A DNA stretch of 64,000 nt from Propionibacteriaceae bacterium (GTDB taxonomy: Bacteria > Actinomycetota > Actinomycetes > Propionibacteriales > Propionibacteriaceae): contig JAITVK010000002.1 of NCBI GenBank assembly GCA_031285845.1, positions 1 to 64,000 on the forward strand. Direction: 5' to 3'. The translations under genes were made by a program, and so were the position numbers. Below are positions 18,500-28,968 of this stretch, in pieces (position 1 is the stretch's first letter; each line of letters starts with the position of its first letter). The notes below the pieces were generated by a model. That model was not told the origin of the DNA and did not search any database. It was given only the letters and a program-made list of their open reading frames with translations.

Positions 18500-19696
18500 C
18501 TAGGTGGGGTCAGGGTGTGTGCCGTCTGACGCCTTTTCGACGCCGAAGATTTGGCGCATGAAGCGTTCGGTGGCGTGGCCGTCGCAGCGGTTGAGGAATC
18601 GTTGGCAGAACTCGGCCAGGCGCTCGTGGTCGACGGTGGTCGTACTCAGCGCGGCGATCAGTTCGTCGGTGTCGGTGGTGACCGGGCCGTAGCAGTATTG
18701 GCGGAAGTCGTAGTAGAAGCCACGTTCGAGGATGTAGTTCGCCAGATCGGGGGCGTGGAACACGACCGGACGGTCGAGCAGCGCGTAGTCGAAGACGGCC
18801 GAAGAATAGTCGGTGACAAGGACGTCGGCCAGCAGGAGTAGGTGGTTGAATTCGGGGTACGAACTCAGGTCGATCATCTTGTCGCGGTGTCGTCCCGGAA
18901 TGCGTGTCGCCGCAGTGACGAAGGGGTGCATCTTGATGACGAGCAGGTCGGTGTCGTTCAGGGAGTCCCCGAGGCGTTCCAGATCGACGAAATCAGCGGG
19001 GTACTTGGCATGCCGTTTGTCGATTCCGCGGAAGGTCGGAGCGAACAGGATGATTCGACGGTCACGCAGACGCGGGATGCGTTCGCGAAGATCGTCGACG
19101 ATCAGTCGGCGGGCTTCAGTGTCGAAGAACAGGTCGGTTCGGGGAACTCCAGTGGCTCGTACGACCTGAAGCGAGACGCCAAAGGCTTCGGCGTAGTTGG
19201 AGCGGATCGAGTCGGCGCTGACAATCACATCGGTGTAATTCTTGTGGGAGATCGAGGTCATCGGCGGGCCGCCATTCCTGCCCGCTCGACTGTAGCCGAC
19301 CCGTTTGAAGGCTCCGAGCGCGTGCCAGACTTGAACCAGGCGCGCGCCGGGACGCAGATGCGCCGGGTAGACCAAAGGCAGAAAGTCGTCGACGATCGTG
19401 TACTTCGTCTGAGCCATCGCCCAAATGAATCGCAGACTCGGGCCGAGCCGACCCAGAATAGTGGTCTGACGACGCGCGAAACTGTAGGTCGTGACGTCAT
19501 AGGTCTTCCGATCAAGCGCCGCTTCGATGTACGCCAGGTTGTCGCTGATGTCGCGTGCACGAACCGTGGCCAAGATGACCGCGTTCTCGCGCATCGGTCG
19601 CAGGCGCGCGCCGAGCCAGTACGTCGCGGTGTAGAGCGAGTTTCGCGCTCCTTGGAGCAGAGGGTAGACGAGGTCGCGCAGCGCGGTGAGCATCAT
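18500..19696 (-). CDS. CDP-glycerol/CDP-ribitol glycerophosphotransferase-like enzyme (TagF/TarL family) 1
   Basis: About 398 aa from the ATGATG at 19696/19693; the first ATG overlaps the TGA of the upstream SDR gene and GGGAGG lies 7 nt before it. Motifs match the neighbour: QVWHALGAFKRVGYS, KMHPF (replacing KPHP) and TDYSSAVFDYALLDRPVVF. Probably adds alditol-phosphate units during teichoic acid or capsule assembly. Overlap with the SDR and TarI-type genes indicates one operon. A longer N-terminus would run deep into the SDR gene in another frame and is unlikely. Confidence 0.9.
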   Translation of the reverse strand: MMLTALRDLVYPLLQGARNSLYTATYWLGARLRPMRENAVILATVRARDISDNLAYIEAALDRKTYDVTTYSFARRQTTILGRLGPSLRFIWAMAQTKYTIVDDFLPLVYPAHLRPGARLVQVWHALGAFKRVGYSRAGRNGGPPMTSISHKNYTDVIVSADSIRSNYAEAFGVSLQVVRATGVPRTDLFFDTEARRLIVDDLRERIPRLRDRRIILFAPTFRGIDKRHAKYPADFVDLERLGDSLNDTDLLVIKMHPFVTAATRIPGRHRDKMIDLSSYPEFNHLLLLADVLVTDYSSAVFDYALLDRPVVFHAPDLANYILERGFYYDFRQYCYGPVTTDTDELIAALSTTTVDHERLAEFCQRFLNRCDGHATERFMRQIFGVEKASDGTHPDPT

Positions 19697-20796
19697 GGGA
19701 GGACCTCCCGCAAGACGGTCAAGGTCGACTCGATCGCTTCGTCGAGGGTACGGCGCGGAGCCCATCCGAGGGTTCGCAGTTTGGCGGCGTTCATCACGGC
19801 TCGGGTCGCGGTCGAATATCCTCGACTCTCCACGTCGTCTGGTGTTTCGAAGACCACCTCGGTCGCGCACTGATCGGCGATCAGTGCAGCCAAGTCGCGC
19901 AATCGGATGTCGAATCCCGGGTCGGCCACATTGTACGCCTGACCGGGTTCGCCGCTGAGAAGCGTGGTCAGGATCGCGGAGACGGCGTCGGCGACATGAC
20001 AGTACGAATAGAACTGCTGGCCGTCCGATCTCAGGACGATGTCGCGACCATTCATGCCGGCGAACAGGAACTGCGAGCTGGCTTTGGAGTCATCGGCGCG
20101 TAACGTCGGGCCGAAGACACGCGGCAATCGGGTGGCGACGACCTCCAGGTCACGCTCGGCGGCGAAGGCTTGACCCAACGCTTCACTGACCCGCTTGGCT
20201 TCGGGGTACCCAGCGCGCAGCGTGTTGCAGTCGATGTAGCCGAGGTCGGTCTCTTTCAGGCGTTCGAGGTGGTCGCGATTCTCTCCATAGATTTCCACCG
20301 ACGAGATGAGCAGGGCTCGCCGGGCGTTGGCGCTCGCCGCGAGATCGAGCATGGCGTACGTTCCTTGGACATTGGTCATGATCGTGTCGATCGGCTCGCT
20401 AGCGTAGGCCCGCGGGTGGGTGACACTGGCGGCGTGGATGACATAGTCGATCCGCCCGGGATCTGGATCGATCTCGTCGACTCCTGCGCCAGTGAGGAGG
20501 CCCCGAAGTCCGATCCCCATCGCGAGGTCGCGGGCGCCGAGGTTGAGTCCAGGGTTGTCGCCGTAGATGTCGAATCTTTCAAGCAGCCGATCCATGTCAC
20601 GGGCCAAAGCCCAGATCGTACAATTCAACCGATGGGTGGCGTTGCGACGCATGATCACGTCGACCAGGAAGGTTCCGATCAAACCGGATGCGCCAGAGAT
20701 CACGATCACCGTGTTCTCGAGGGCGTTCCAGTTCAGCGACAGTTCGGCGATGTCATCAACTTCCGCGCAATAGGTCGCGGATTCTAACCGATGCAC
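19693..20796 (-). CDS. Extended SDR, NAD-dependent epimerase/dehydratase
   Basis: 367 aa. Rossmann glycine motif SGASGLIG (~34-41), then TNVQGTYAMLDLA and the catalytic SSVEIYGEN with Tyr-x3-Lys in GYPEAKR (~190). NAD-sugar or NAD-alditol oxidoreductase of the extended SDR type. It lies 10 bp after tarI and overlaps the phosphotransferase gene. In Bcs1-type loci the cytidylyltransferase partner is a reductase making ribitol-5-phosphate; this SDR might fill that role, though TarJ proper is a zinc enzyme. A nucleotide-sugar epimerase is the alternative. Confidence 0.82.
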   Translation of the reverse strand: MHRLESATYCAEVDDIAELSLNWNALENTVIVISGASGLIGTFLVDVIMRRNATHRLNCTIWALARDMDRLLERFDIYGDNPGLNLGARDLAMGIGLRGLLTGAGVDEIDPDPGRIDYVIHAASVTHPRAYASEPIDTIMTNVQGTYAMLDLAASANARRALLISSVEIYGENRDHLERLKETDLGYIDCNTLRAGYPEAKRVSEALGQAFAAERDLEVVATRLPRVFGPTLRADDSKASSQFLFAGMNGRDIVLRSDGQQFYSYCHVADAVSAILTTLLSGEPGQAYNVADPGFDIRLRDLAALIADQCATEVVFETPDDVESRGYSTATRAVMNAAKLRTLGWAPRRTLDEAIESTLTVLREVLP

Positions 20797-20806
20797 GCCG
20801 TGCCTT

Positions 20807-21541
20807 TCAGATCAGCTGGTTGGCGACCGCCGGAGCACTACGTTCGACGAGGAGGGCCCGGAAGAGCGAAAGGTCGTCTGGGGTTGTCAGCTTGATGTTC
20901 TTGTCCGATCCGGTGGCGAAGTAGAGCCGCTCGCCCAGGTCGACCATCATCGTGTTGGTGTACGACGAGGGGCCGATGCCGATGTTCTTCTCGAACGCCT
21001 CGCGGTAGCGCTCAGACAGGATGCCGTAGTGGTAGGCCTGGGGTGTGGCCACTCGCCGCAGGTTGTCACGCGGAATGTACGACACCGTGGAGTAGGGATC
21101 CTCGACATCGAGTTGAAAGATCTGTTCATTGTACGGCAACGCAGCCACACCGTTGCCGTACTTGGTGCACATAGCCAAGACGTCGGAGATGACCGCCTTT
21201 TCGACCAGCGGTCGGATGCCGTCGTGGATGACGACGATGTCGTCAGATTGGCAGAGTCCATCGAGGTGGAGGACGCCGTTGTGAATCGATTCTTGAGCGC
21301 TGGCGCCGCCGGAAATGACCCAATCAAGCTTCGTGATGCCCCACATCGCGGCGTAGTCACGCAGAATCTCATGCCACCCGTCGATGCAGACGACGCCGAT
21401 CGAGTCGATGCTCGGGTGCGTCTCAAAAGCTTCAAGAGTGTAGATGATTACTGGCTTGTCATCGACTAGTGCGAATTGTTTGGGGACATCAAGCCCCATA
21501 CGTGATCCGCTTCCCCCAGCGACAATAATCGCAGTATTCAC
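20807..21541 (-). CDS. TarI/IspD-family cytidylyltransferase, probably D-ribitol-5-phosphate cytidylyltransferase
   Basis: 244 aa. AGGSGSRMGLDVPKQFALVD and KPVIIYTLEAFE fit TarI/Bcs1 better than IspD (which usually has PKQY and HTL). VVIHDGIRPLV and GVAALPYNE are the catalytic and metal regions. It would make CDP-ribitol for the neighbouring phosphotransferases. First gene of an operon with the SDR and phosphotransferase genes; the ~200 bp upstream probably holds the promoter. IspD is a less likely alternative. Confidence 0.85.
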   Translation of the reverse strand: MNTAIIVAGGSGSRMGLDVPKQFALVDDKPVIIYTLEAFETHPSIDSIGVVCIDGWHEILRDYAAMWGITKLDWVISGGASAQESIHNGVLHLDGLCQSDDIVVIHDGIRPLVEKAVISDVLAMCTKYGNGVAALPYNEQIFQLDVEDPYSTVSYIPRDNLRRVATPQAYHYGILSERYREAFEKNIGIGPSSYTNTMMVDLGERLYFATGSDKNIKLTTPDDLSLFRALLVERSAPAVANQLI

Positions 21542-21743
21542 ATCGCCCCCAACGGCATTCGCTACTTCGTTCCCACCGGCGACACCATCTCAACGCTCAT
21601 AGCCCTGCGCTGGAACGTTAAGAAATCGCTGAGAAACACCCTACCCGGCGCTTGAGCTGTTCTCAAGTTTCTTCAGTGTCAGTGGAGAGTGGGGAGGTGG
21701 GGTGTTCTGATCCTCGTCCGGCGGCCACTCTCGTCACCTGGAC

Positions 21744-22949
<1,206 letters not shown>

Positions 22950-23164
22950 CTAGCAGGAAAGAGGATCGGAGTGCTCACTGCCTGTGCCCGTCGTCCTTGC
23001 CGCCCTGGCTTCCGAACCCACACCCTGATCCGAAGCGTCTATCGGCGTAACCTCTAAACTTGCCTCATGACAACGTACTCATCGGCGGAACGGAGGCGAG
23101 AAGCCGTGTTCACCTGGGGTGGCCTGACTGTCGATCCCGTTCCCAGCACCCCGGTCGGGATGCG

Positions 23165-23749
23165 ATGATGAGTGGCCGCCTGGGACAGTCTTACCGCCGG
23201 TTGCGGCACGGCATTGGGCGCGGCGTACGTCGAATCGTCCGTCCGTCGATGTGGCAGACGTTGCAGCAGGCCCGCTCGTCGGCGCGTGGAATTCTGGCTC
23301 GCGTGTCGATGCCGAAGTATCCGGGCATGCCATTGTTGTCGATCGTGATGGCGTCCTACAACACAAAGGAGTACGTCGCCGAGGCGCTGAGGAGTCTGCT
23401 CAACCAGCAGTGGCGTGAAGTCGAGGTGATTGTGGTCGACGATGGGTCGACCGACGGAACATGGGAAGTGGTGGAGTCCTTCGCGGGCACTCATCCGAAG
23501 GTCCGGGCCGTACGTCAGACCAATTCGGGGCCGGGGTCGGCGAGAAACCGCGGAGCAGCGTTGGCTCGCGGGAAGTACGTGGCGTTTTTCGACTCGGATG
23601 ATGTGGCTGACCCGTTGATGATGAACTGCTCAGCGCGCGCTGCATATGCATATCGATCTCATGACGAATGGTGTTCCACGGTTCGGGGGCAAGTTTCCAT
23701 TCATCAATCAGCCGAGGAGCTGGCCCGGAGAAGAGATCAGTTGGATTGA
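23165..23749 (+). pseudogene. Truncated family 2 glycosyltransferase
   Basis: From the ATGATG at 23165: about 60 basic residues, then the GT2 start LLSIVMASYNTKEYVAEALR, VIVVDDGSTDGTW, NSGPGSARNRG and FFDSDDVADP (DxD metal site). Similarity ends at about codon 155, near 23632. From there the plus frame only reads antisense of a degraded ATPase gene and stops at 23749. The acceptor-binding half is gone, so it is almost certainly non-functional. Divergent from glf, it is probably the old right edge of the wall-polymer cluster. Confidence 0.88.
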
Positions 23750-23937
23750 GTTCTGCCACGCGATGTAGGTCTGGTATCTGATTAAGGTGGACGCCGCTTC
23801 TGCTTGTTGACAGGCGGTCTCCGACTTCTCACAGGCTCGCGGTCCTTCGATCGGTGCCCGCCCATGGCTGAAAGATGGTCCGCCAGCTGGTCATCCACCG
23901 TTCGTCTCACGTGGTCCACGCGCTCGCTATAGGTCAT
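23632..23937 (-). pseudogene. 5' remnant of an AAA ATPase-DUF4143 gene, frameshifted and cut
   Basis: Minus strand from ATG 23937: MTYSERVDHVRRTVDD in one frame, then, after a shift, a degraded Walker A region IEGPRACEKSETA (family: GPRACGKT), then after a second shift VHLNQIPDLHRVAELNPTDL and the Walker B/partner region PRLIDEWKLAPEPWNTIRHE. Similarity then stops in the truncated glycosyltransferase gene. It matches the same region of the copies at 49341 and 54178. Two frameshifts plus the Gly to Glu change in the P-loop show it is dead. Confidence 0.85.
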
Positions 23938-23990
23938 TTCGCAAGGGTTTCATCTACGTTTCTGCAATAGTCTCAGGGACTGTTTTGCAA
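23922..23990 (-). repeat. Three 23-bp direct repeats at the start of the ATPase remnant
   Basis: On the minus strand, units at 23990-23968, 23967-23945 and 23944-23922 begin TTGCAAAA, TTGCAGAA and TTGCGAAA. The period is exactly 23 bp. The third unit contains the ATG of the remnant at offset 8. Beyond the first 8 bp the units are more diverged than in the other two arrays, as expected of a decaying locus. Confidence 0.7.
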
Positions 23991-24062
23991 CTGTGACGCA
24001 AGGCCGCCGCTCGGGCTTGGTGTCTACGCAAGGATCCTTCCGTTGCCGGGGAGGCTAGGATT

Positions 24063-25136
24063 ATGTCCATGAGTTCACGGCGGGATTTCAAGCAGGTTCA
24101 AATCGGCGAACACTTAATCGGCGAGGATTGTCGGCCTTTTGTTGTGGCTGAGATGTCTGGTAACCACAATGGCGATTTGAGTCGAGCTTTGGCGATTGTT
24201 GATGCCATTGCTGACAGTGGAGCGCAGGCGGTCAAGCTGCAGACCTATCGGGCAGACACCATCACGATTGATGTGGACGAGCCTGCTTTTCGAATCAGCG
24301 ATAGCCACGAATTGTGGAGTGGAGCCAACCTATACGGCCTCTACGACAAGGCTCATACTCCCTGGGAGTGGCATCAGCCGATTTTTGAACGCGCGCGCGA
24401 GCGCGGGCTGGTGGCGTTTTCTAGCCCGTTCGATGCATCGGCGGTTGACCTCCTGGTGGACTTAGATGCCCCCGCTTTCAAGATCGCTTCGCTGGAGATC
24501 GGCGATCTCCCTCTGATTCGCCGGGTCGCACAGGTCGGCCGACCGGTTATCTTGTCGACAGGCGCGGCAAACGTCGCCGATATTGATCGCGCTGTTCGGA
24601 TGATTCGCGCGGAGGGGAACGACCAGATCGTGGTGCTCGGGTGCACGTCGTCGTACCCAGCGTCGCCGGCAGAAACCAACCTGCGCACGATTCCCGCCAT
24701 TCGTGACGTCTGGCGAGTGGTTGCTGGGCTGTCTGATCACACCGCAGGGATCGGGGTCGCAGTCGCTGCGGTGGCCCTCGGAGCCGCTATGGTAGAGAAG
24801 CACGTCACGCTTGCCAGGGCCGATGGGGGAGTGGATGCGGACTTCTCGTTGGAACCTGCTGAGCTGCGCTTGCTGGTCGATGAGACGCAGAGGGCTTGGC
24901 AGGCTTTGGGTGAGGTGAGGTTCGAACCGACTCAGGGTGAATCCGAGTCGTTACGGTTGAGGCGGTCGTTGTACGTCGTCAAGGATGTGGCCGCTGGCGA
25001 ATTGGTCACTTCAGAGAACGTCCGTTCGATTCGTCCGGCGGGCGGGCTGGAACCGATCATGATGGACACTGTCGTGGGTAGAGTCTTTCGACGGGATGCT
25101 CGTAAGGGAACGCCATTGACGTGGGACATCGTTTGA
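24063..25136 (+). CDS. pseI: Pseudaminic acid synthase
   Basis: 357 aa, NeuB family. VVAEMSGNHNGDLSRALAI and LYDKAHTPWEWH are hallmarks of PseI rather than sialic acid synthase. KLQTY, KIASLEIGD and GLSDHT complete the TIM barrel; the C-terminal SAF (antifreeze-like) domain includes RRSLYVVKDVAAGELVTSEN. It condenses the released 2,4-diamido-trideoxy-altrose with phosphoenolpyruvate to give pseudaminic acid. GGAGG lies 9 nt before the ATG. It opens the variable island and is followed by an ATP-grasp gene in the same direction. Confidence 0.95.
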   Translation: MSMSSRRDFKQVQIGEHLIGEDCRPFVVAEMSGNHNGDLSRALAIVDAIADSGAQAVKLQTYRADTITIDVDEPAFRISDSHELWSGANLYGLYDKAHTPWEWHQPIFERARERGLVAFSSPFDASAVDLLVDLDAPAFKIASLEIGDLPLIRRVAQVGRPVILSTGAANVADIDRAVRMIRAEGNDQIVVLGCTSSYPASPAETNLRTIPAIRDVWRVVAGLSDHTAGIGVAVAAVALGAAMVEKHVTLARADGGVDADFSLEPAELRLLVDETQRAWQALGEVRFEPTQGESESLRLRRSLYVVKDVAAGELVTSENVRSIRPAGGLEPIMMDTVVGRVFRRDARKGTPLTWDIV

Positions 25137-25214
25137 CCCGGCTTCTCAGCGGGACGAGGTGGGTTCTGGTTTGATGAACCTGACGGAGCACTGATCGTGA
25201 TTGGAAAGAGGATC

Positions 25215-26408
25215 ATGGATTCCATTGTGGTGGGCGCGAGCGCGGAGTCGATTCATGCGATCAGAGTTGCACACGACTTGGGGCTTCAAGTCGAGGCATT
25301 CGACGGGGACTCCAATGCGGCTGGGCTGACTGTGGCGGACCACGCCCAGGTGGTCGACATCACTCGACCGGAGACGGTGATTCGGTCGCTGTCGGAGCCA
25401 CCGGGTGTGATATTGCCTGTTCCTATCGGGAGGTATCTCACGTCGACTGGCGCGCTGAATGACTACTATGGTCTGCCCGGTGTGACCGAGCAGGCAGCGA
25501 TCAATTGCACGGACAAGTACCTCTTCAGTCAGATCATGACGCAAAGTGGTCTGCGTTCGTCACCCAGTATTCTGGTCCCGGCTGGGGCCGCCTCTTTTGT
25601 GTCTCCAATCAGTTTTCCGGTGGTGCTCAAACCGAGGTACGGCTCAGGTAGTCGAGCAGTGAGCATTTGCGAGACTGCGGGAGATTTAGACCAAGCGTTG
25701 CGCGTCCTTCTGCCTTCAGCCGAGGATTTTCTTCTTGAAGAGTACGTTGAAGGTGCGGAGTACGGCTTGGATGCGGCCGTGATCGATGGCGAGTTCCAAA
25801 TGATTCTGTTACGAGAGAAGATCAATACTCCGCCACCCTTCCGTCAGGCAGTGGGCTACTACTCTGTGGTTCAGGGCGAGCAGGTTGAGCTTCAACGTGC
25901 TGCTCAGGAAATGATGAGCCGTGCGGTCGCTGCACTCGGCCTGGCGAATTGTCTGCTTCACGCGGATCTGCTCTGGGATGGCCGTGGGCTTTTCGTGATT
26001 GAAGTTTCTGCACGGCCGTCGGGGCATCATCTGCATGACCTTTTCACTCCAGCGTGTACGGGAATTGATCCGGTGAAGGAATTCGTGAAATTCGCTATGC
26101 CGTCACTGAGGCAACCTTTCTTGTTTACACCCGGACACGTGCGCCACATGTTGATCCGGTTTTTCGATTTTGCGAACTGCACGGTGGTCGGGGCCCCGGC
26201 TCCGGCGCGCCTTCAGAGTGAGTTCCATTTGTTCGCTTACGAGGAGCATTGCCTTGGGTTGCATATGGATCCGGTATCGAACGGCCCGGAGTTGATGAAG
26301 CGAGGTTTCTTCGTCCTTGAGGGGACCTCTCGATCGGAGTTGGAAGAGGGCAGCGCCCGCTTGTTGAGTCTGTTCTCACTGAAAGGAGACAAGAATGAGC
26401 CGGTTTGA
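25215..26408 (+). CDS. ATP-grasp ligase in the pseudaminic acid locus
   Basis: About 397 aa from the ATG at 25215 (MDSIVVGASAES). ATP-grasp pattern: PVVLKPRYGSGSRAV (phosphate loop), DFLLEEYVEGAEYGLDAAV and the metal-binding LFVIEVSARPSG. It belongs with carbamoyl-phosphate-synthetase-like amino acid ligases, forming an amide from a carboxylate and an amine with ATP. It sits between pseI and a class III aminotransferase, overlapping the latter by 14 bp, in a locus without pseH. I infer it acylates an amino group on the sugar or makes a substituent for it. Confidence 0.88.
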   Translation: MDSIVVGASAESIHAIRVAHDLGLQVEAFDGDSNAAGLTVADHAQVVDITRPETVIRSLSEPPGVILPVPIGRYLTSTGALNDYYGLPGVTEQAAINCTDKYLFSQIMTQSGLRSSPSILVPAGAASFVSPISFPVVLKPRYGSGSRAVSICETAGDLDQALRVLLPSAEDFLLEEYVEGAEYGLDAAVIDGEFQMILLREKINTPPPFRQAVGYYSVVQGEQVELQRAAQEMMSRAVAALGLANCLLHADLLWDGRGLFVIEVSARPSGHHLHDLFTPACTGIDPVKEFVKFAMPSLRQPFLFTPGHVRHMLIRFFDFANCTVVGAPAPARLQSEFHLFAYEEHCLGLHMDPVSNGPELMKRGFFVLEGTSRSELEEGSARLLSLFSLKGDKNEPV

Positions 26409-27648
26409 TTACTTGATTCCCGTCGTGCCATTCGCTAACCAGGTCATGGTTCGCGGTGAGGGCAGCCATCTGTACGACGCGGCTGGGCGAGCATACCTGG
26501 ATCTGACCTCCGGGCAGTTCTGCACGGTTCTAGGTCATAGCAATCCGGAAGTCTTGAAACGCTTGGAGGCCAAGACGGCGCGGATCCTTCACACCAGCAC
26601 TTCGGTGGTGTCGCAGGAGGTGATCGACTGCTCTGAGGCGCTTCATCGCATCAGCGGGGAGATGCAGGCTTACAGCATCGTCTTGAGCACTGGAGCAGAG
26701 GTTGTGGAGTTCTGCCTGCGGTATGCCAAGGCCATGAAAAGAAAGCCCGGCGTGCTTTGCTTCGAGAAGGGATACCACGGATTGACCCTTGGAGCTCAGA
26801 GCGTGACTTTTGCCGGGCGGTATGCCAGACCTCTGGTGGAGAACATCTACTCAGTGCCGATCCCTCCAACGCGCGCGGATGCGGCGCAGGTCGAAACATC
26901 CTTGTCCGAGGTCGAGCAGGCCTTGGCGACTCATCAGGACATCGTCGCCTTCATTGTTGAACCCATCGTGTCCGTCGGCGGCATGGTTTTCCCGCCAGCG
27001 CAGTGGTTCCGGTCTGTACGGGAGCTGTGTGACAAGTACGGCGTGTTCCTCGTTCTGGACGAATGCCAGACGGGGTTTGGGCGTACTGGCGAATGGTTTG
27101 CTTACCAGGCGTATGGGTTTGTGCCGGATATGGTCGCTGTTGCCAAAGGCATTGGTCTGGGATATCCGGTGGCCGCCGCGTTGTTCCGAGATCAGATCAT
27201 GACGCAGGTCGATCTTCCGATCACCCACTACAGTTCGCATCAGAACGACCCATTTGGCGCGGCAGTGATTAACGTCGGCATCGACATAGTCGAAGCGAAC
27301 GACATCTTGGCGCGAGTGAAGCGGGCCGGCGCTGAGATCCTGAGAGAGTTGGATCTGGTCACGCAGGGTAGCGAGCACCTGACTTTTGCCCGTGGGCTGG
27401 GCATGATGCTTGGTGTTGATCTACGCTTCGATGGGGTCACCAACTACCGTGCGATCTACCATCGCTTGTCTGAGCTGATGATGGAGCGCGGGGTGTTGCT
27501 TCAGGGCACGGACGGCGGGCACACATTGCGTTTCCTTCCGGACTACCTCATTGAGGTTTCGGATGTGGCTTGGGCGCTGCGAACCCTCGCTGAAACGCTG
27601 CAAAGCGACGAATTAGCTACTTTGGCCGCTGCCCAAGTCTCGCGCTAG
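26395..27648 (+). CDS. Class III aminotransferase
   Basis: 417 aa, PLP fold type I, class III. VLSTGAEVVEFCLRYAKAM and EKGYHGLTLGAQ precede the PLP site LVLDECQTGFGRTGEWFA and the lysine motif VAVAKGIGLGYPVAAAL. Related enzymes use omega-amino acids, ornithine, diaminobutyrate or glutamate semialdehyde. AAAGGAG lies 6 nt before the ATG and the gene overlaps the ATP-grasp gene, so they are translationally coupled. It does not replace PseC, which is a DegT-type enzyme at 34131; it more likely makes the amino compound used by the ATP-grasp ligase (inference). Confidence 0.88.
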   Translation: MSRFDYLIPVVPFANQVMVRGEGSHLYDAAGRAYLDLTSGQFCTVLGHSNPEVLKRLEAKTARILHTSTSVVSQEVIDCSEALHRISGEMQAYSIVLSTGAEVVEFCLRYAKAMKRKPGVLCFEKGYHGLTLGAQSVTFAGRYARPLVENIYSVPIPPTRADAAQVETSLSEVEQALATHQDIVAFIVEPIVSVGGMVFPPAQWFRSVRELCDKYGVFLVLDECQTGFGRTGEWFAYQAYGFVPDMVAVAKGIGLGYPVAAALFRDQIMTQVDLPITHYSSHQNDPFGAAVINVGIDIVEANDILARVKRAGAEILRELDLVTQGSEHLTFARGLGMMLGVDLRFDGVTNYRAIYHRLSELMMERGVLLQGTDGGHTLRFLPDYLIEVSDVAWALRTLAETLQSDELATLAAAQVSR

Positions 27649-27686
27649 GTGACTGTGCTCAGGGAGGCCATTCACCATTCCGGAGC

Positions 27687-28697
27687 TTAACGGGTGCCCT
27701 GATCCCAAGCGGACACGATTCGCTCCACTCCGCGGCCATCAACCAAGGCCTGGCCGCGGCGAGCCATAGAGAGGAGTGTTTCGGGGCGGTTGTTCATCAC
27801 GTCCGCTAGGGCCGCGAGGCGCACTTCGAGGTGGTCATGTGGTGGCTGACCGAGACTGAAGCCAAGGTGTGACCGGATGACACGCTGGAATGGCTCGACC
27901 TGGTTGTCGACAATGCAAAGCACAGCCATCGGAATGCCCATGCAGAGGAAGTCCCACATCGACGTGCCCGCAGCAGTGATCACAAGATCATGGTCAGCGG
28001 CCAGACCAGGCAGATCGTCAGCAAAGCTGACAATGGTCTGGGCGACGCCAGAATTGGTCAGCTCGAGGCGCTGGCCCACAGTGAGGTTGGGCGCCACTAA
28101 TGTGACGATTGAGGACGGCATCGCGTCCCGCAGTCTAGTTGCTAAGACGGCACTGAGATTGAAGGCGTCAGTTCCGCCCAGAACGACCAGGACGCGTGAG
28201 GGTGCGGCAATCTGGCGAGGTTCCCGCCTTCTGCGGCGCACTTGCTGCCGGATCGGGCAGTAGCTTATCCCTCGCAGGCTTCGCGATCCGCTGGCGATCC
28301 TCTCGCGGTCGGCTTCAGCTCCAAAGTTTGGGTCAATCAGCAGGTCCGCTCGGCGTAAACCGAATCGACCGTCGTGCATGTTGCTGAGCAAATGATCCCC
28401 TCTGGGGATGTCCGGGCCAGAGAGGGTGTAGGTGTCCAAATGGACGACACTGGGCCGAAGCGCTTCTGCGCAGTGCTGGAGGCATTCTCCGATGGTCTCT
28501 GGTTTGACCGTTGTCACGCCAACAGCGGCTTCGCTGCGAGAAACGTAGTCAACTCCCTGTTTTTCGATGGCGCCCACGAGGCTGACGTCCCAGCCTTGGT
28601 GACTCGCTTCTTCGGCCAAGGCGACGCACCGCATCAGATGTCCCAGACCGAACAATCCACCGGCGTTGCAGTGCAAGAGCACAGACTTGCGAGCCAT
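27687..28697 (-). CDS. pseG: UDP-2,4-diacetamido-2,4,6-trideoxy-altropyranose hydrolase
   Basis: 336 aa, GT-B fold. N-terminal FGLGHLMRCVALAEEA is the PseG/SpsG signature (G-x-GH-x-x-R); C-terminal half VVLGGTDAFN, ITAAGTSMWDFLCMGIP and VDNQ. It removes UDP before PseI acts. GGAAGG lies 5 nt before the ATG. It is on the minus strand, convergent with the class III aminotransferase. Confidence 0.92.
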   Translation of the reverse strand: MARKSVLLHCNAGGLFGLGHLMRCVALAEEASHQGWDVSLVGAIEKQGVDYVSRSEAAVGVTTVKPETIGECLQHCAEALRPSVVHLDTYTLSGPDIPRGDHLLSNMHDGRFGLRRADLLIDPNFGAEADRERIASGSRSLRGISYCPIRQQVRRRRREPRQIAAPSRVLVVLGGTDAFNLSAVLATRLRDAMPSSIVTLVAPNLTVGQRLELTNSGVAQTIVSFADDLPGLAADHDLVITAAGTSMWDFLCMGIPMAVLCIVDNQVEPFQRVIRSHLGFSLGQPPHDHLEVRLAALADVMNNRPETLLSMARRGQALVDGRGVERIVSAWDQGTR

Positions 28698-28968
28698 GGA
28701 TTCCTTCCCTCAGTTGCGAGTTGTGCATCTCGCGTTGTGTCACCAGCCTAGTCTAGGCGCCAGATCAATCGTTCGATATGAGGAGATGTTCGACGCGCGA
28801 ACTGTGGCAAGCCATCATGCTGCCACGGCCGCGGGGTCAGCGTCCGATTAACCGCAGCAGGGAAAGCATGTATGCTTTTGACCGGAACTCTCAGTGCGTT
28901 GCGGGTCAGCGACACAAAACTTGCCCGTTCGCCGAAGCGTATTTAATTAAACATGAGATGAGGCTGTT

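Noticed and set aside
26395-27648. Class III aminotransferase as PseC
   Set aside because: A proper DegT-type PseC with its diagnostic N-terminus is present at 34131.
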